A DNA stretch of 64,000 nt from the NCBI GenBank assembly GCA_039583875.1, contig CM077167.1, positions 152,103,010-152,167,009 on the forward strand, in the 5' to 3' direction. A program made the translations under genes and the position numbers. The notes under the pieces were generated by a model. That model made no database searches, was not told the DNA's origin, and was given only the letters and a program-made list of their open reading frames with translations. Of this stretch, positions 36,411 to 48,800 are shown one piece after another. This DNA is from Platanthera guangdongensis (lineage: Eukaryota; Streptophyta; Magnoliopsida; Asparagales; Orchidaceae). The stretch's first letter is position 1. Each line of letters starts with the position of its first letter.

Positions 36411-39218
36411 ATGGCTCCCAAGTTGGAAGAGAACGTTAACGAAGGCTATGAACTGGTGCGTGGCGCATTCGACGACGGTGATCAAGAAATCAAATCGGTG
36501 ATAACCCTAGTCACCGATTCAGGATTGGAGTTCTTGGTTTCAGAACCAACCAAAATTTGGAAGAAGGAAGTTATTGAATTCCTCACTGGAGCGTCTGTAG
36601 ATGATTCAGGCTACAGAATCAAATCCAGGGTGCATGGCACCAAGGTCAAGATTTCACCCAAGTCACTGAGAAAGGTACTTCAGCTACCTAAAGTCCAGGA
36701 AGAAGAGGAAGTGACAACATCTAAGACCAGGGAAGCACTTACCTGGTGTGGTCTAGATCCTAAGCTAAAGATAGGATCAGTATTCAACAGAAGAGGGAAT
36801 GAATACCCAAGGAAAGTTTCTATCAGAAATTGTGGGAAAAGTAATATTCAGTAAGACTGGAGGGCATGACAGGGTGTCAGCCTCCATGTTCAGTGTTATG
36901 ACTAGAATCATCTTCAATCCTCAAAACAGACTGGTCTATGGTTGTATATTGAGAAAGTAAAGGAAAGTCTGAAGAAGCCCAATCTGGGCAGGATACTTAG
37001 TCTCTACCTGGCTGGTACAATACCAGAGGTAATGAGCACTGCTGCAGGTAGCAAAATCAACCACATGAGGAGGATGGATATGAGAATACTTTCAAGATGG
37101 GAAAGAGGTGCTGTCTAAGGAAGTTCCTACTCCCAGAGAAGCAAGTTTCTAAGAAGGATTCCCCTCCAAGGAAGAAGAGAAAAAACTGCTGTTGTGGCCC
37201 AAGAGTCCTCAAGCAGTTCAGGTAGTGAAGAACAGTGGTGTTCACACCTGATGATCAAGAGGAGGAGATAGTAGAAAAGACCCCTGCTGCCTAAAGAGTG
37301 GCTGAGACTCAGGGGGAGCTGCCTCACACTAGCCCCATCCATAGGGATCTAAGCCAGGGGGAGCTTCCAAGTGTAGCAGAACCATCTACACTGGAGAGTG
37401 AGCAAGCTACACTCATTATCCAAGAGGTACTTTCTGACCTCAATACTTTAGATTTTTCTATAATAGATTCTGATTTGTCTGATGTTCCATCAGCAAACTC
37501 AGCAAGCAAACCAAGCACCAGATGTTGTTCTCCAAGACACATCTGCTGTAGTTAATGAACCCAGTACATCTCCTGCACAGTCACCCCCAGAATATACAAT
37601 GGAAGATCTATTTCTGAATTTAGATCAAGAGGATTTTGACATGGACAAGACTGCTGCTGATTGAGGGGGGAACTTGGATGTTCAGGAAGAGCCTATAAGG
37701 CTAGACACTGAGAAGGCACAAGATGTGCAAGCTGAAAAACCATCAAGCCCTAAGGACAGGGTGAATATTGCCAGTACTTCAGAATCTGAGGATGATGAGG
37801 CTGCACAAGCTAAAAAGAAGCAATTCTTTGTTTTCAAAAGAAGGAGTCAGAGCTATAAGAAGGCTCTACAAACTGTTGCTCAACACTCTCTAGTCCAACA
37901 AGCTCCATCCACTGATTACAGTGGCTTAATGGTAGCAATGCAAGTTAAGCTGGATGAGCAAAGAAGGGCTATAGAGACATATATTGATGAAGGCCACAAG
38001 TCCCTACAATTTGATCTAGCTCAAGATATCAAGTCAATAAGGTTTGAAATGAATTTGAATAAGAAGGAAATGACTGACTGCTTCCACAAGGGTGGTAATG
38101 CAGTGGTCTATCTGGCAACCCATCAAGAGAAAATAAAGTCTCAAGTAGATGATATAGCACAGAAGCAAGGCTATGTGCTGGAAAATCAATTGAGAATGAA
38201 TGATAATCTTGACAGCTTCTCACAATGCAATAGTCACTGAACTGAAGAGTAAGTCTGCTGAACCTTCAACATCATCTGCTGCTGCCAAAGCTGAATTTGA
38301 TAAAGTATTTCAGGAAGAAATTGCTGCTGTAAAGACTGCAATTAAAGATTCACAGAAGGTCATTTCTGAACAGCTTACCAAGCTTAGACCTTTCTTTAAA
38401 GAGGGAATCAGGTACTTGGACAGCCAAATCAGATTCCAAAAGGATGATGTGAGAGATCATGTAGAACAAGAAGTCATAAAGGGGGAGAGGGTGTTAGTCA
38501 AAGCTAGCTCTGACCATGCCAAATGGATTTCTAATTCCATCAGAGCTACACTGGGCTATCCTCCCCTGTGTGATGATGACAATGTAGCTGAATCTGGTAT
38601 TCAAAGTGCATATCTTGGAGGAGAGCAACAGGAAGTAGCTCAGGTGATCTATCCACCTCCAGATTTTGAAATGGTTCATGCTGAAGTAAGCACAATGTAT
38701 AGCCCAACTGCTGGAAAGCCAATGTTATTCTGGAAAAGGTTGTTCAACCTATTACAGCAGCTATGCAAGAGGCTATGGACAAAGAAGAAGAGACAAGGCT
38801 GTCAAAGAAGAAGTTCAGGGAACTGGCTGAGCAAAAACCAGATTTTGAACAATGGAGCCCTACTTCTAGGAACATCATTCTCACAGCCTGGAAAGCAGCC
38901 AAGGACAATGCACATGAGAGGAATAAGTGGTTCTCAGAAGCAGAATGGAGGAAGCATGAGATCAGGCAGGAAGCCATTGTCCAGCATAGAAGGAAGGCTA
39001 AGTTAGGAAAGCTACCTCCTACAGCTGTGGAGCCTAGCAAGTACTTTCCTAAGCCCTATCATTATTTTGAAAGGCAGAAAATCAAGGCTGAAGAACTTAA
39101 GAAGAAGGACTCCAAAGGGAAGAAGCCTGCTGATACTGAGCCTGCTGCTGCTGCTGCTGTAAAAGCCAAAGTACAAGCTGGGAAAGGCATAGTTATAAAA
39201 GAACCAGAGCAGAATTAG
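36411..39218 (+). pseudogene. Third ORF (env-position), function unknown
   Basis: ATG at 36411 in good plant context (TAATGGCT). The first frame (147 residues) contains EFLTGASVDDSGYRI, RVHGTKVKIS and KVLQLP, a pattern like the N-terminal domain called putative plant transposon protein. Similarity continues past a frame change at about 36850 (SMFSVMTRIIFNPQN). A low-complexity middle (37298-37664) follows, then a Lys/Glu-rich coiled-coil-like C-terminal half (37674-39218, with EIAAVKTAIKDSQKVISEQL). I see no signal peptide or membrane segment, so an envelope role is not supported. At least five frame breaks. The old SIRE-type copy lacks it. Confidence 0.65.
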
Positions 39219-39518
39219 ATTAAGATTAGACTGAAGAATGTTGTAATTTGTTACATCTAAATATCTTTGTAAATCATTGACAATGTATTGAACACAATGT
39301 TTGAACAGTTTTTGATAAATATATTTCATGATTGTTCAGTAGAATGTGTCTAATTCTTGGTTTGTTCTGTAATGCTGAATGAGTATACATGTGTGCTTTA
39401 TTACATGTTTAAGTATACCCTGTTGATATATATCTGCTTTACATCATTCTCTAATTTTTAATTATGAGTGGTGTATATCATTGACTAAGGGTTATGACTT
39501 CTCCAAATAGGGGGAGAT
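39219..39518 (+). other. 3' untranslated region and polypurine tract
   Basis: AT-rich and non-coding, ending with AGGGGGAGAT (39509-39518) directly before the LTR. Confidence 0.85.
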
Positions 39519-41623
39519 TGTTGGGTACATTGGTCAAATGTACCTGATTTGAAGAAGCCTCACCTAACTCAATGATATGCATCATAATGTATTTGATGTT
39601 TGTTTGAGTTACTTGTGCAGGTTAGGTATTCACTAGACTGAAGCTAAAAGTTTCTAAGTCCATGTGTCGACACCCAGAGGGAAAGTGTCGACACTTGAGA
39701 AAGCTTGTGTCGACACCCAGACAAGCAGTGTCGACACTTGGAGTCATTGTGTCGACACCTGGGATGAAGAGTCGACACCAGACAGAAAGTGTCGACACTT
39801 GGAGCTGTGTCGACACTCAGTGAAGAAGTATGCAGAAAAGCTGTGTCGACACTTAGCAGAAGTGTCGACACCTAGAAGAGCTGTGTCTACACCAGAAAGT
39901 GTCGACACTTGGAGCTGTGTCGACACTCAGCAAAAGTCTGCAGAGTCTAAGTAAAAGTGTCGACACTCAACACAATGTGTCGACACTATGCTGAAGAGTC
40001 AGTATTTGAAGTAAGTGTCGACACTCAACACAATGTGTCGACACTATGCTGAAGAGTCAGTATTTGAAGAAAGTGTCGACACTCAGCACAATGTGTCGAC
40101 ACACAACCAGGAGAGTCAACACTTGAAGAAAGTGTCGACACTCAGCACAATGTGTCGACACTTAATTGAAGACTCTACACTTGAAGAAAGTGTCGACACA
40201 AGGAGCTGTGTCGACACTTAGCAAAGAACAGAAAAGTTTACAAAATATTCTAAGTACAAGTGTCGACACTAAGGGAATGTGTCGACACTCAGCTGAAGAA
40301 ACAAAAGTGAAGACTTGTGTCGACACCAAGAAGCAGTGTCGACACTTGACAGTTTCAACACATAAAGATGTGTCGACACAAAGGAGATGTGTCGACACTT
40401 AGAAGAATACAGTTAAAGAATGAAGTACAAGTATTTGTGTCGACACTCAATTTCAGTGTCGACACATGCAGAAGAATCTGTGTCGAGACATACAAGGAAT
40501 TGTGTCGACACCTTGTAGACTTGTGTCGACACTTACACAACATGTGTCGACACTTAGGTCTATAAGTGTCGACACTTAAGAACAGAAAGTCTCGACACTA
40601 TCTGACAGTTAGAGAATTTCAAGAAGTGACTGGTTGACATGACAGCTGCCGATCCAGCCGGTCTACAGCAACTGTCAGAGAAATCAGAAGTCTGTTATGA
40701 ACCGGACCAGCCGGTTACCATGAAGGAAGCCTATAAATAGGCATCCATAGTTTACAGAAATAGTGGTTGTGATTGAGAAACAAGAGTTACAGCTTAAGAG
40801 AATACTTAAAGTAGTTGATCAGATTAAATCAAGAAGTGATACACAGAGGATCAACACAAGAAGATCTGTCAGTCCAACTGCAGATCTAAGAAGTTGGAGA
40901 GAGAGAGCTCCAATCAAGAATTCAGTCTTTGGAACTAAGGCTGAGAAGAAGGATTCAGAAACATCTGGATCTCAAGAAGCAGAGGTCAAGGAACAACTGC
41001 AGAAGATTCAGACTAATTCAGTTCTAACTCAAGAAGCTTTGAAGGAAGCTAAGTCAGTTTGGATCTAACTGAGTTCTTCCAAGAACTCTTCAAGAAACTC
41101 TCAACTCCTCTCTTATTTTCTGAGTTGTAGAGTTAGCAATTGTATTTCTATTTAACTTGTAGGATCCATTGGATCTGAGAGAATTGTAAGCCTATATTAT
41201 AAAGGCTGAGGGTAGGGCTTGATTGCCTGAGTGTAGGAGTTGAAGAACTCTGAGTGTAGGCCTTAATTGGCTGAGTGTAGGCCTGGGTGGCTGAGTGTAG
41301 GCCTTTGTGGCTGAGTGTAAGGCTTTGGGCCTGAGGTGTAGGAACCTAGTTGGGTTCTGAGCTAGTGGAGAAGTTTGGCCGAATCTAGTACACTGCTAGA
41401 TAGGCGAAGGGGGAAAGTGGATGTACCCAAAGATTGGGGAACCACTATAAAATCTTGTGTATTCTGTGTTGTGATTGTGCTGTGTTGTTGAATTGCTGTG
41501 TTTGCTGTGAGAACTTATTCAGAAATCTGTGTTATAAACTGTTGTGCTGCCAACAAAGTTTTAAAAAGGTCTTGGTCACCTATTCACCCCCCCCCTCTAG
41601 GTGTTTAGGTACCATATCTTTCA
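39519..41623 (+). repeat. 3' LTR of young SIRE-type element (2.1 kb)
   Basis: Copy of 28453-30561 with about twenty visible differences. For example GTGTTGACAC at 29197 is GTGTCGACAC here, and the C run is shorter. Followed by the TSD copy AAATG (41624-41628). Confidence 0.97.
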
Positions 41624-43045
41624 AAATGTAAAAAGCATGAATCACTAGGGCTTTAATTAGGCGTATAGTTAGTCTTAGGTTTTTAACAGTGTGATATTCA
41701 AAAGGTCAACACGAGCGGTATTTGCACACTTAAAACAAAAAGAAGTGAGCTTTGCCAAAATAATGCTAGCCAAAATAAATATTTTTCACATTTTTTTTGT
41801 CTTACTTTTTTCATCAAATATTTTTTTCAATTTTCATTTATTCATTTTTCATACTAAACCATTCTACTTTTGTAGCAAAACATAATACATGGATTTTCCA
41901 CAAAAAACATTTTTCAAAAAAATGCACATTAGCAATTAAAGCTCAAAAATAAATTTAAAGTGTGCATATAGGTAAGCTATTTGGCCGTGGTGAAAATAAA
42001 AAATGAGGCTACGAAAAGGAAAGAAAAAGGCACAAAATGGCTTGCAACAATTATTCTTAGGCGGGGTGCAATGGCTCAAACATTTCCAAAATAAATGCCT
42101 AAATCATTTTCATGCTTACTAAATCTACTCAAAGTAATGCTTTGAAATTTTAAAAAAAAAGATAAGAACTAAAATAGAAAATCGAGAATTTACTTTCATG
42201 AAAACCATGATAATATGAGTCAAGACCGGTTTGTGTCTACTACACTTAATACTGATTAACATTTAAAAAGATTTTAATAAGAAAAAATAAAGGATGATAA
42301 TTTTTATAAAAGTAAAAGAAATAAAAAAAAGGCTAGGAAAGAGTGAAAAAGATTCAAAAAAAATTCAAAAACAACATACTACCCTAAATAAAAATACTGC
42401 ATGAGTCAGCATACTACTCGCTAAACATATTTAAACAGAAAATTAATCTAATTTATTCTAACTAAGCAAGTAGACATGAGCTTAAAACAATAAAATGCAA
42501 AGTGGCGAGTCACTAATTGAATTGGCAAAGATTAACTCAATTTAATTTGGGATTTTTCAGAAGATTTAATATATTTTTTTATTTTTTTGGTTAACTAACA
42601 AAAGAAACACTACCTCATACTTAAAGTTAAACATTGTCTTCAATGCAGAAGGAGGAGGAGAGAGAGAAACTAATTAAGAAAACTAAAATTAAATAAATTA
42701 AAACATGTACATCCCCAGATTTGCGATTCGCGAATGGATGGGTTATGCCACTCCCCCATGCTTGTGCTTTGGAACTTCTTGAAATATCATCCTAAACTTC
42801 TAGTGGAATTAGAAACATTGGAGCCGACGATCGCAAAACCTCAGCATATTGGAGCCCCACGGGGCAAAAAGTGAAAAATAAAGAAAATAGAAAAAATCCT
42901 TGGGTTGCCTCCCAAGAGTGCCCTTTGTTTAAAGGTCGTTCGAGCTCGACCAAAAAAATATTGTCCAACAATAAGAAGGCTTAAACTATTATTATAGTAC
43001 AAATAAATAAAAATTAAAAAATAATAGTTCAAGAGTTTGATAACA
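41624..43045 (-). other. Non-coding tail of Athila-type element
   Basis: AT-rich, no coding signal. On the minus strand CATTGAAGACAATG then TTTAAGTATGAGGTAG (42612-42647) matches the internal polypurine-like motif of the first Athila-type element. An AGCATGGGGGAG word lies at about 42750. Confidence 0.7.
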
Positions 43046-43990
43046 CTAATTGTTTGTTGCAGTGGGAATTAATTCGATTGACAAATAGAGTTTTAATCGA
43101 TGTCCGTTTACTTTGAATTCACCCTTATCCGGGTGCGAAACCAGAATCGTGTCATATGGAAAAACCCGTTTGACCACAAATGGTCCAAGCCAGCGCGACT
43201 TATGTTTTTCTGGGAATAAACATAATTGTGAATTAAAAAAGTCTTTATCTCCCGGTTGAAACATATTTGGATGTAGAATATTTTTATCTTGATATAATTT
43301 TGTCCGCTCTTTATAAATTTTATTGCTCTCATAGGCATTGGAGTGTCACTCGTCGAGTTCGTTCAATTGATTTTTTCCTATGTTCTCCTATAGAATGCAG
43401 ATCAAAATTTAGAAATTTTATCGCCCAATATGCATGGTGCTCTACTTCTACCGGGAGGTGACAACATTTTTCATAGACCAAGCGGAACGGAGTACAACCA
43501 ATAGCGGTTTTGTACGCCATCTGATAGGCCCAAATTGCATCGTATAATTTTAAATACCAATCCTTATGGGAAATTTAAATAGTTTTTTCCAAAATACTTT
43601 TTCGTTCTCGATTGACCAACTCGACCAGACCGTTACTTTGGGGTGGTAAGTGTTGGATAGTTTGTGCATAACGCCATACTTAGATTAAATCTTAATGAGT
43701 TGAGCGTTACAAAAGTGGGTTCCCCTATCACTAATGATCGCCCGAGGAAAACCAAAATGAGAAAATAGTTTTTCAGAAAAGAAGACACAACACGAGAGTC
43801 ATTAGTAGCAAACGTTTGGGCCTCCGCCCACCTAGAAACATAATCTACAGCGACGAGAATGTACTTATTACCCAAACTTGACAGAAACAGACCTACAAAA
43901 TCAATACCCCAAAGATCAAAGATCTCACATTCGAGAAAATAGTTTGTTCCATTTCTTTTTATTAGATATGTTTCCTGTCCGTTGACAACT
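43046..43990 (-). pseudogene. Integrase core and C-terminus of Athila-type pol
   Basis: Minus strand: after the solo LTR the zinc-finger end (second Cys) and the DDE core resume, with [28 protein letters not shown] at about 43870, then broken frames, [15 protein letters not shown] (43500), and the C-terminal FQPGDKDFFNSQ and SRWLGPFVVKRVFP to VNGHRLKLY (43264-43046). Several frameshifts. The domain is split from its N-terminal part by the solo LTR. Confidence 0.88.
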
Positions 43991-44794
43991 TGTTGGGTAC
44001 ATTGGTCAAATGTATCTGATTTGAAGAAGCCTCACCCATCTTAATGATATACATCATAATGTATTTGATGTATGTTTGAGTTACTTGTGCAGGTTAGGTA
44101 TTCACTGGACTGAAGCTAAAACTTTCTAAGTCCATGTGTCGACACCCAGAGGGAATAGTGTCGACACTTGAGAAAGCTTGTGTCGACACCCAGACAAGCA
44201 GTGTCGACACTTGGAGTCATTGTGTCGACACCTGGGATGAAGAATCGACACCAGACAGAGAGTGTCGACACTTGGAGATGTGTCGACACTCAGTGAAGAA
44301 AGTGCAGACAGAAAGTGTCGACACTTGGAGCTGTGTCGACACTCAGCAAAAGTCTGCAGAGTCCAAGTATAAGTGTCGACACTCAGCACAATGTGTCGAT
44401 ACTATGCAGAAGAGTCAACATTTAAAGTAAGTGTCGACACTCAACACAATGTGTCGACACTATGCAGGAGAGTCAGCATTTGAAGAATGTGTCGACACTC
44501 AGCACAAGTGTCGACACACTACCAGAAGAATCAACACTTGAAGTAAGTGTCGACACCCAGCACAATGTGTCGACACTTAGCTAAAGACTCAACACTTGTA
44601 GAAAGTGTCGACACAAGGAGCTGTGTCGACACTTAGCAAAGAACGAAATATCTACAAATATATTCTAATACATGTGTCGACACTAAGGGAATGTGTCGAC
44701 ACTCAGCTGAAGAATCTATATTGAAGACTTATGTCGACACCAAGAAGCAGTGTCGACACTTGACAGATTCAACACAAGAAGTTGTGTCGACACA

Positions 44795-45176
44795 TGTTGA
44801 AGTTGGTGACCGGGCGGTCTGGCGGTTTGTCTTGGCGGGTTGAAGACCGCGCGGTCTGGCGGTTTGTCTCAGCCGGCTTGGAGGCGTGCGGTCTGGCGGT
44901 CTACCCTGGCGGTCTCTCTTCCTCTCTGGTGGTAGCCGTGGGCGGTTAGCCCTGCTATCTAACCGCGCGGCTTGTGCGGTTTGTTTTGTACAGTCCGCTT
45001 GTCCTGTAAATTTTAGTCCCACATCTCTTATTTGTATTCTCTCATCTCTCCTCCATTCTATATAAAGGAGGGCATACCTTTGTAATAGATACCTTTTTTG
45101 GATAATAAAATTTCAATTATTCAAAAGTTTATTCGCTTGTTCTCTACTTTTCGCTTCTTGTCTCTACTTTCTAACA
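44795..45176 (+). repeat. 5' LTR of small Copia element (382 bp)
   Basis: TGTTGAAGTTGG start, TTTCTAACA end. It carries the perfect palindrome GACCGCGCGGTC (44845-44856), several GGCGGTC/CGGTTTG words and TATATAAAGG at 45059. Confidence 0.97.
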
Positions 45177-45887
45177 TGGTATCAGAGGACACGGTCATTT
45201 CCTCCTGATTCTGTGCGCCATCTGTTGTTCGCGACCTGTTTTCCGCATTCTGCGACTTGGTTCGCGGCTTGCCCTCTCTTCTATCCACGCAGCTTGTTTC
45301 TATCCGCGCGGCTTGTTTCTGTCCGCCGCCCAGTTCGTGCGGCTTGCTTCCTCTTGATTCTCTTCTCCTACTCTCTTTGTCGCCGCGACCTGTTCATTGT
45401 CGCCGCGCTCCTTGTTCTTTCTTGCCTCTCCAACTTCCTAGTCGTTGCGGTCTGTCTCTGTCCGCGTGTCTTGTCTCTATACTCGCGGTTTGCTGCTGTG
45501 ATCTGCCTGACCGTGCGGGTTGTTCCTTTTTCACCGCATCTTGGTCGCGGTCACCTGCTCTTCTCTTCTCTTCTGTTCGCTCGGTCTTCTCAGTCCGCGC
45601 GGCCTCTTCCCCGCTGGACCTTTGCCTGCTTTTTCGCCGCTTCCTTCTTGTTGCCTTCTACCCGCTCCTGCTTGCTAGTCGCCTCGGCCTCATCTTTGGC
45701 CGTGCGACTTGTTCTCCTCTATTCGCCCGACTTTTTCAGGTCGTGCGACTTCTTCCCTCTGCTTTGCTCGACTTCTTGGAAGCGGCCTTTCTAGCCGCCC
45801 GACCTATTTTCTGGTCGCCCGGCTTGGTGCTCTATTCTCTTCTCGCGGCTTGTTCTTCTCGTCGTGGTTTGTTACTCTCTTGCTTCC
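45177..45887 (+). other. Leader with primer site, no gag
   Basis: TGGTATCAGAG (45177-45187) is the primer site. The remaining 700 bases are C/T/G-rich with many degenerate copies of a GCGGCTTGTTC word (for example CCGCGCGGCTTG near 45305), which also occurs in the LTR (about 44964). Open frames here are Leu/Cys/Arg-rich and look like low-complexity translation, with no capsid or zinc-knuckle motif. Confidence 0.8.
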
Positions 45888-48800
45888 ATGGCTTTCTCCT
45901 CCAGCCTGTCCGCCTCCGTGGTCACCTCTTCTGGTAGTGCTCATGTTGTGACTCGCGGAGGATGGCTCATCGACTCTGGTGCAACAAGTCATATGACCGG
46001 CAACTCTCAATGTTTCTCTCTACTTGACACACAGGCTCAGTTGCCCCCGGTCATTGTCGCTGATGGATCTCCCTCCCCGGTCCATGGGACGGGCATGGTT
46101 CAAGTCACTCCATCTCTCTGCTTGGCTGATACCCTCTATGTGCCCAAGTTTCCGTGCAATTTATTATCGGTTACTTCTTTATGCAAGCAACTACGGTGTT
46201 CTGTCACCTTCACCCCTACCTCTTGTGTTTTTCAGGATCCGGACTCCCAACAGACGATTGCTACCGGGACTGAGAGTGGTGGCCTCTACTTCCTCGATAA
46301 CGTTTCTGCTCTATCCGTCTTCTCCTCCTCCTCTACAGATCTTCTCCAATGGCATCTTCGCCTTGGACATGCTCCTCCCCGCATTCTACGTCAGCTCCTG
46401 CCGCACCTCCCTCCTCATCATCCTCCTCTAAACTGTGATGCATGTCAACTTGGCAAACATCACCGCTCCTCCTTCCCACCAACGCAAAGTCGGGGCTCTT
46501 CCCAACCGTTCGACCTCGTTCACTCTGACATATGGGGTCCCGCTCCTACCCTCACCATAGGTCGGGGCAGTTCCTATTTTGTCACCTTCATTGATGATTT
46601 CTCTCGGGCTACGTGGGTCTATCTTCTTAAAGATCGCTCCGAGTTGTTCTCTGTTTGGACCTCCTTTTATTCGATGGTTAACACTCAGTTTGCTACGTCT
46701 ATTAAAATCCTTCGTTCTGACAATGCTAAGGAGTATCTTAGCCACGACTTCTCCTCCTTTTGCACTCACCATGGTGTTATTCGTCAAACCAGCTGTGTCT
46801 ACACTTCCCAACAAAATGGGGTGGCGGAACGCAAAAACCGTCACCTCCTTGATGTCGCTCGCACTATGATGAATCAAATGCATGTTCCTCGCTCCTATTG
46901 GGGCTATGCTGTCCTTCTCTCCTGCTATCTCATCAATCGCCTTCCCTCCACCGTTCTCCACGGTGCTACCCCCTTCTCCATTCTTTATCCGGACAAGGAT
47001 CCCTTTCTCTTCCTCTACACATCTTTGGGTGCACCGCTTTTGTGCACTCTCCCGCTGCCACTCGTGATAAACTCTCACCCCGTGCCACCAAATGTGTCTT
47101 TCTGGGCTACTCTCCCACTCAGAAAGGCTATTGTTGCTTTGACCCTGTTACCCGCAAGCAATTTGTCTCTGCGGATGTCACCTTCTTTGCCAATGCATCT
47201 TACTTCTCTCCCGCTTCCTCTTCTCCTCCTCCTGCTCTCCTTCTCATACCAACTCATCCCTTCCCTCTGCTCCACTGAGGTTCCGCCCTCTCCACCCACT
47301 CCACCGCCTTCCCCATCCTCCTCATCTCCACCCTCTACTCGCTTTCTCCCTCCACTCCGCTGCCATCTCTCTCTAATCCCGGGCCAGCTCTCTCCACCAC
47401 GGATACTCCGGAAACTGAGGCTCCTGCTGACCTGGATCTCCCGATTGCTCTTCGCAAAGGGGTTCGGGCTTGTACCCACCATCCTCTTGCTGCGGTTGTT
47501 TCCTACGATCGCCTTACCCCTGCTCGCCGAGCCTTTGCCCTGGCTATCTCGGCCACTACCACCCCCCGTTCCTACCAGGAGGCCCTTACTATTCCTCACT
47601 GGAAAGTTGCCATGGATGAGGAGATTGCTACTCTCACTGAACGGGGTACCTGGACCCTTGTTCCGCCTCCTTTCGGCACCGATGTTGTTGGTTGTCGCTG
47701 GGTCTTCGTGGTGAAGTTTCTCCCGGATGGTAGTGTGGATCGTTATAAGGCTCGCCTGGTTGCCAAGGGTTTTACCCAAACTTATGGGGTTGATTACTTT
47801 GACACTTTCTCGCCCGTGGCTCGCCTTAGCACTATTCGGGTTCTTCTCTCTGTAGCTGTCAACAGGGATTGGCCCATCTCGCAGCTAGATGTTAAGAATG
47901 CCTTCCTCTATGGAGATCTGCAGGAAGCTGTTTACATGGAGCAACCTCCTGGGTATGTTGCTCAGGGGGAGACACGGGTATGCCGGCTAAAGAAGGCTAT
48001 CTATGGCCTCAAGCAGAGTCCTCGTGCCTGGTTTGACAAGTTCAGTGGCATTGTTGCGGCCATTGGTTTTACACGAAGCTCAGCAGATCACTCCTTGTTT
48101 GTTCGGCAAACCGCCTCTGGTCTTGTTGTTCTTGCGGTTTATGTTGATGACATTCTTCTTACTGGCGATGACCAGGATGGGATACTGATGACCAAGAAAC
48201 ACCTTCGTCAACATCTGGTTACAAAGGATATGGGCTCCCCAAAATACTTTTTGGGATTGAAATCTCTAGAAAGCCCAACTCCATGGTCCTTTCACAACGG
48301 AAGTATGCTCTTGATCTTTTAAAGGATGCAGGACTCACTGGTGCTAAACCTGCACGTTGTCCTATGGCTGCTGGAGAAGACAAAACTTGGACAGATGACT
48401 CACCTCTTCTCTCTGATCTTACGAGATACCGGCGTCTGGTGGGCAAGCTCATATATCTCACGGTAACCAGACCCGACATCTCCTATGTTGTTGGCAAGGT
48501 GAGCCAGTTCATGCAAGCTCCGAGGGAGTGTCATCTACACTCTGCTCTGAGGATATTAGAGTATATTAAAGCTGCTCCAGGGAAAGGACTCCTATTTCAG
48601 AAGAATGGTCACCTAAGGGTTGAAGCTTACTCTGATTCAAGCTATGCGGATGACAAAGGGGACCGCAAATCGACTTCAGGTTTCTGCACATTTGTTGGAG
48701 GCAATCTTGTGAGTTGGAAGAGCAAGAAACAGTCCGTCGTTTCCAGGTCTAGTGCAGAGGCTGAATATCGTAGCATGGCATCGACTACATGTGAGTTGAA

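Larger units (their letters stand above)
28453..41623 (+). mobile_element. Young SIRE-type Copia element with third ORF
   Basis: Near-identical LTRs (28453-30561 and 39519-41623, about 1 percent different by eye), TSD AAATG on both sides (28448-28452, 41624-41628), primer site, gag, pol in Copia order, an internal palindrome array with TATA box, a third ORF, and a polypurine tract. It lies in the 3' untranslated region of the minus-strand Athila-type element. A solo LTR of the same family is at 43991-50747. Confidence 0.97.

Noticed and set aside
36411..39218. Envelope glycoprotein
   Set aside because: Position fits, but I see no signal peptide, membrane segment or Cys pattern. Left as third ORF of unknown function.
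45213..45937. ORFs of 193 and 226 residues in the leader of the small Copia element, considered as gag
   Set aside because: Leu/Cys/Arg/Ser-rich low-complexity translations of C/T-rich repeats, with no capsid or zinc-knuckle motif.
46428..47779. Minus-strand ORFs of 216 and 234 residues
   Set aside because: Shadows of the integrase and linker coding strand of the small Copia element, without family motifs.
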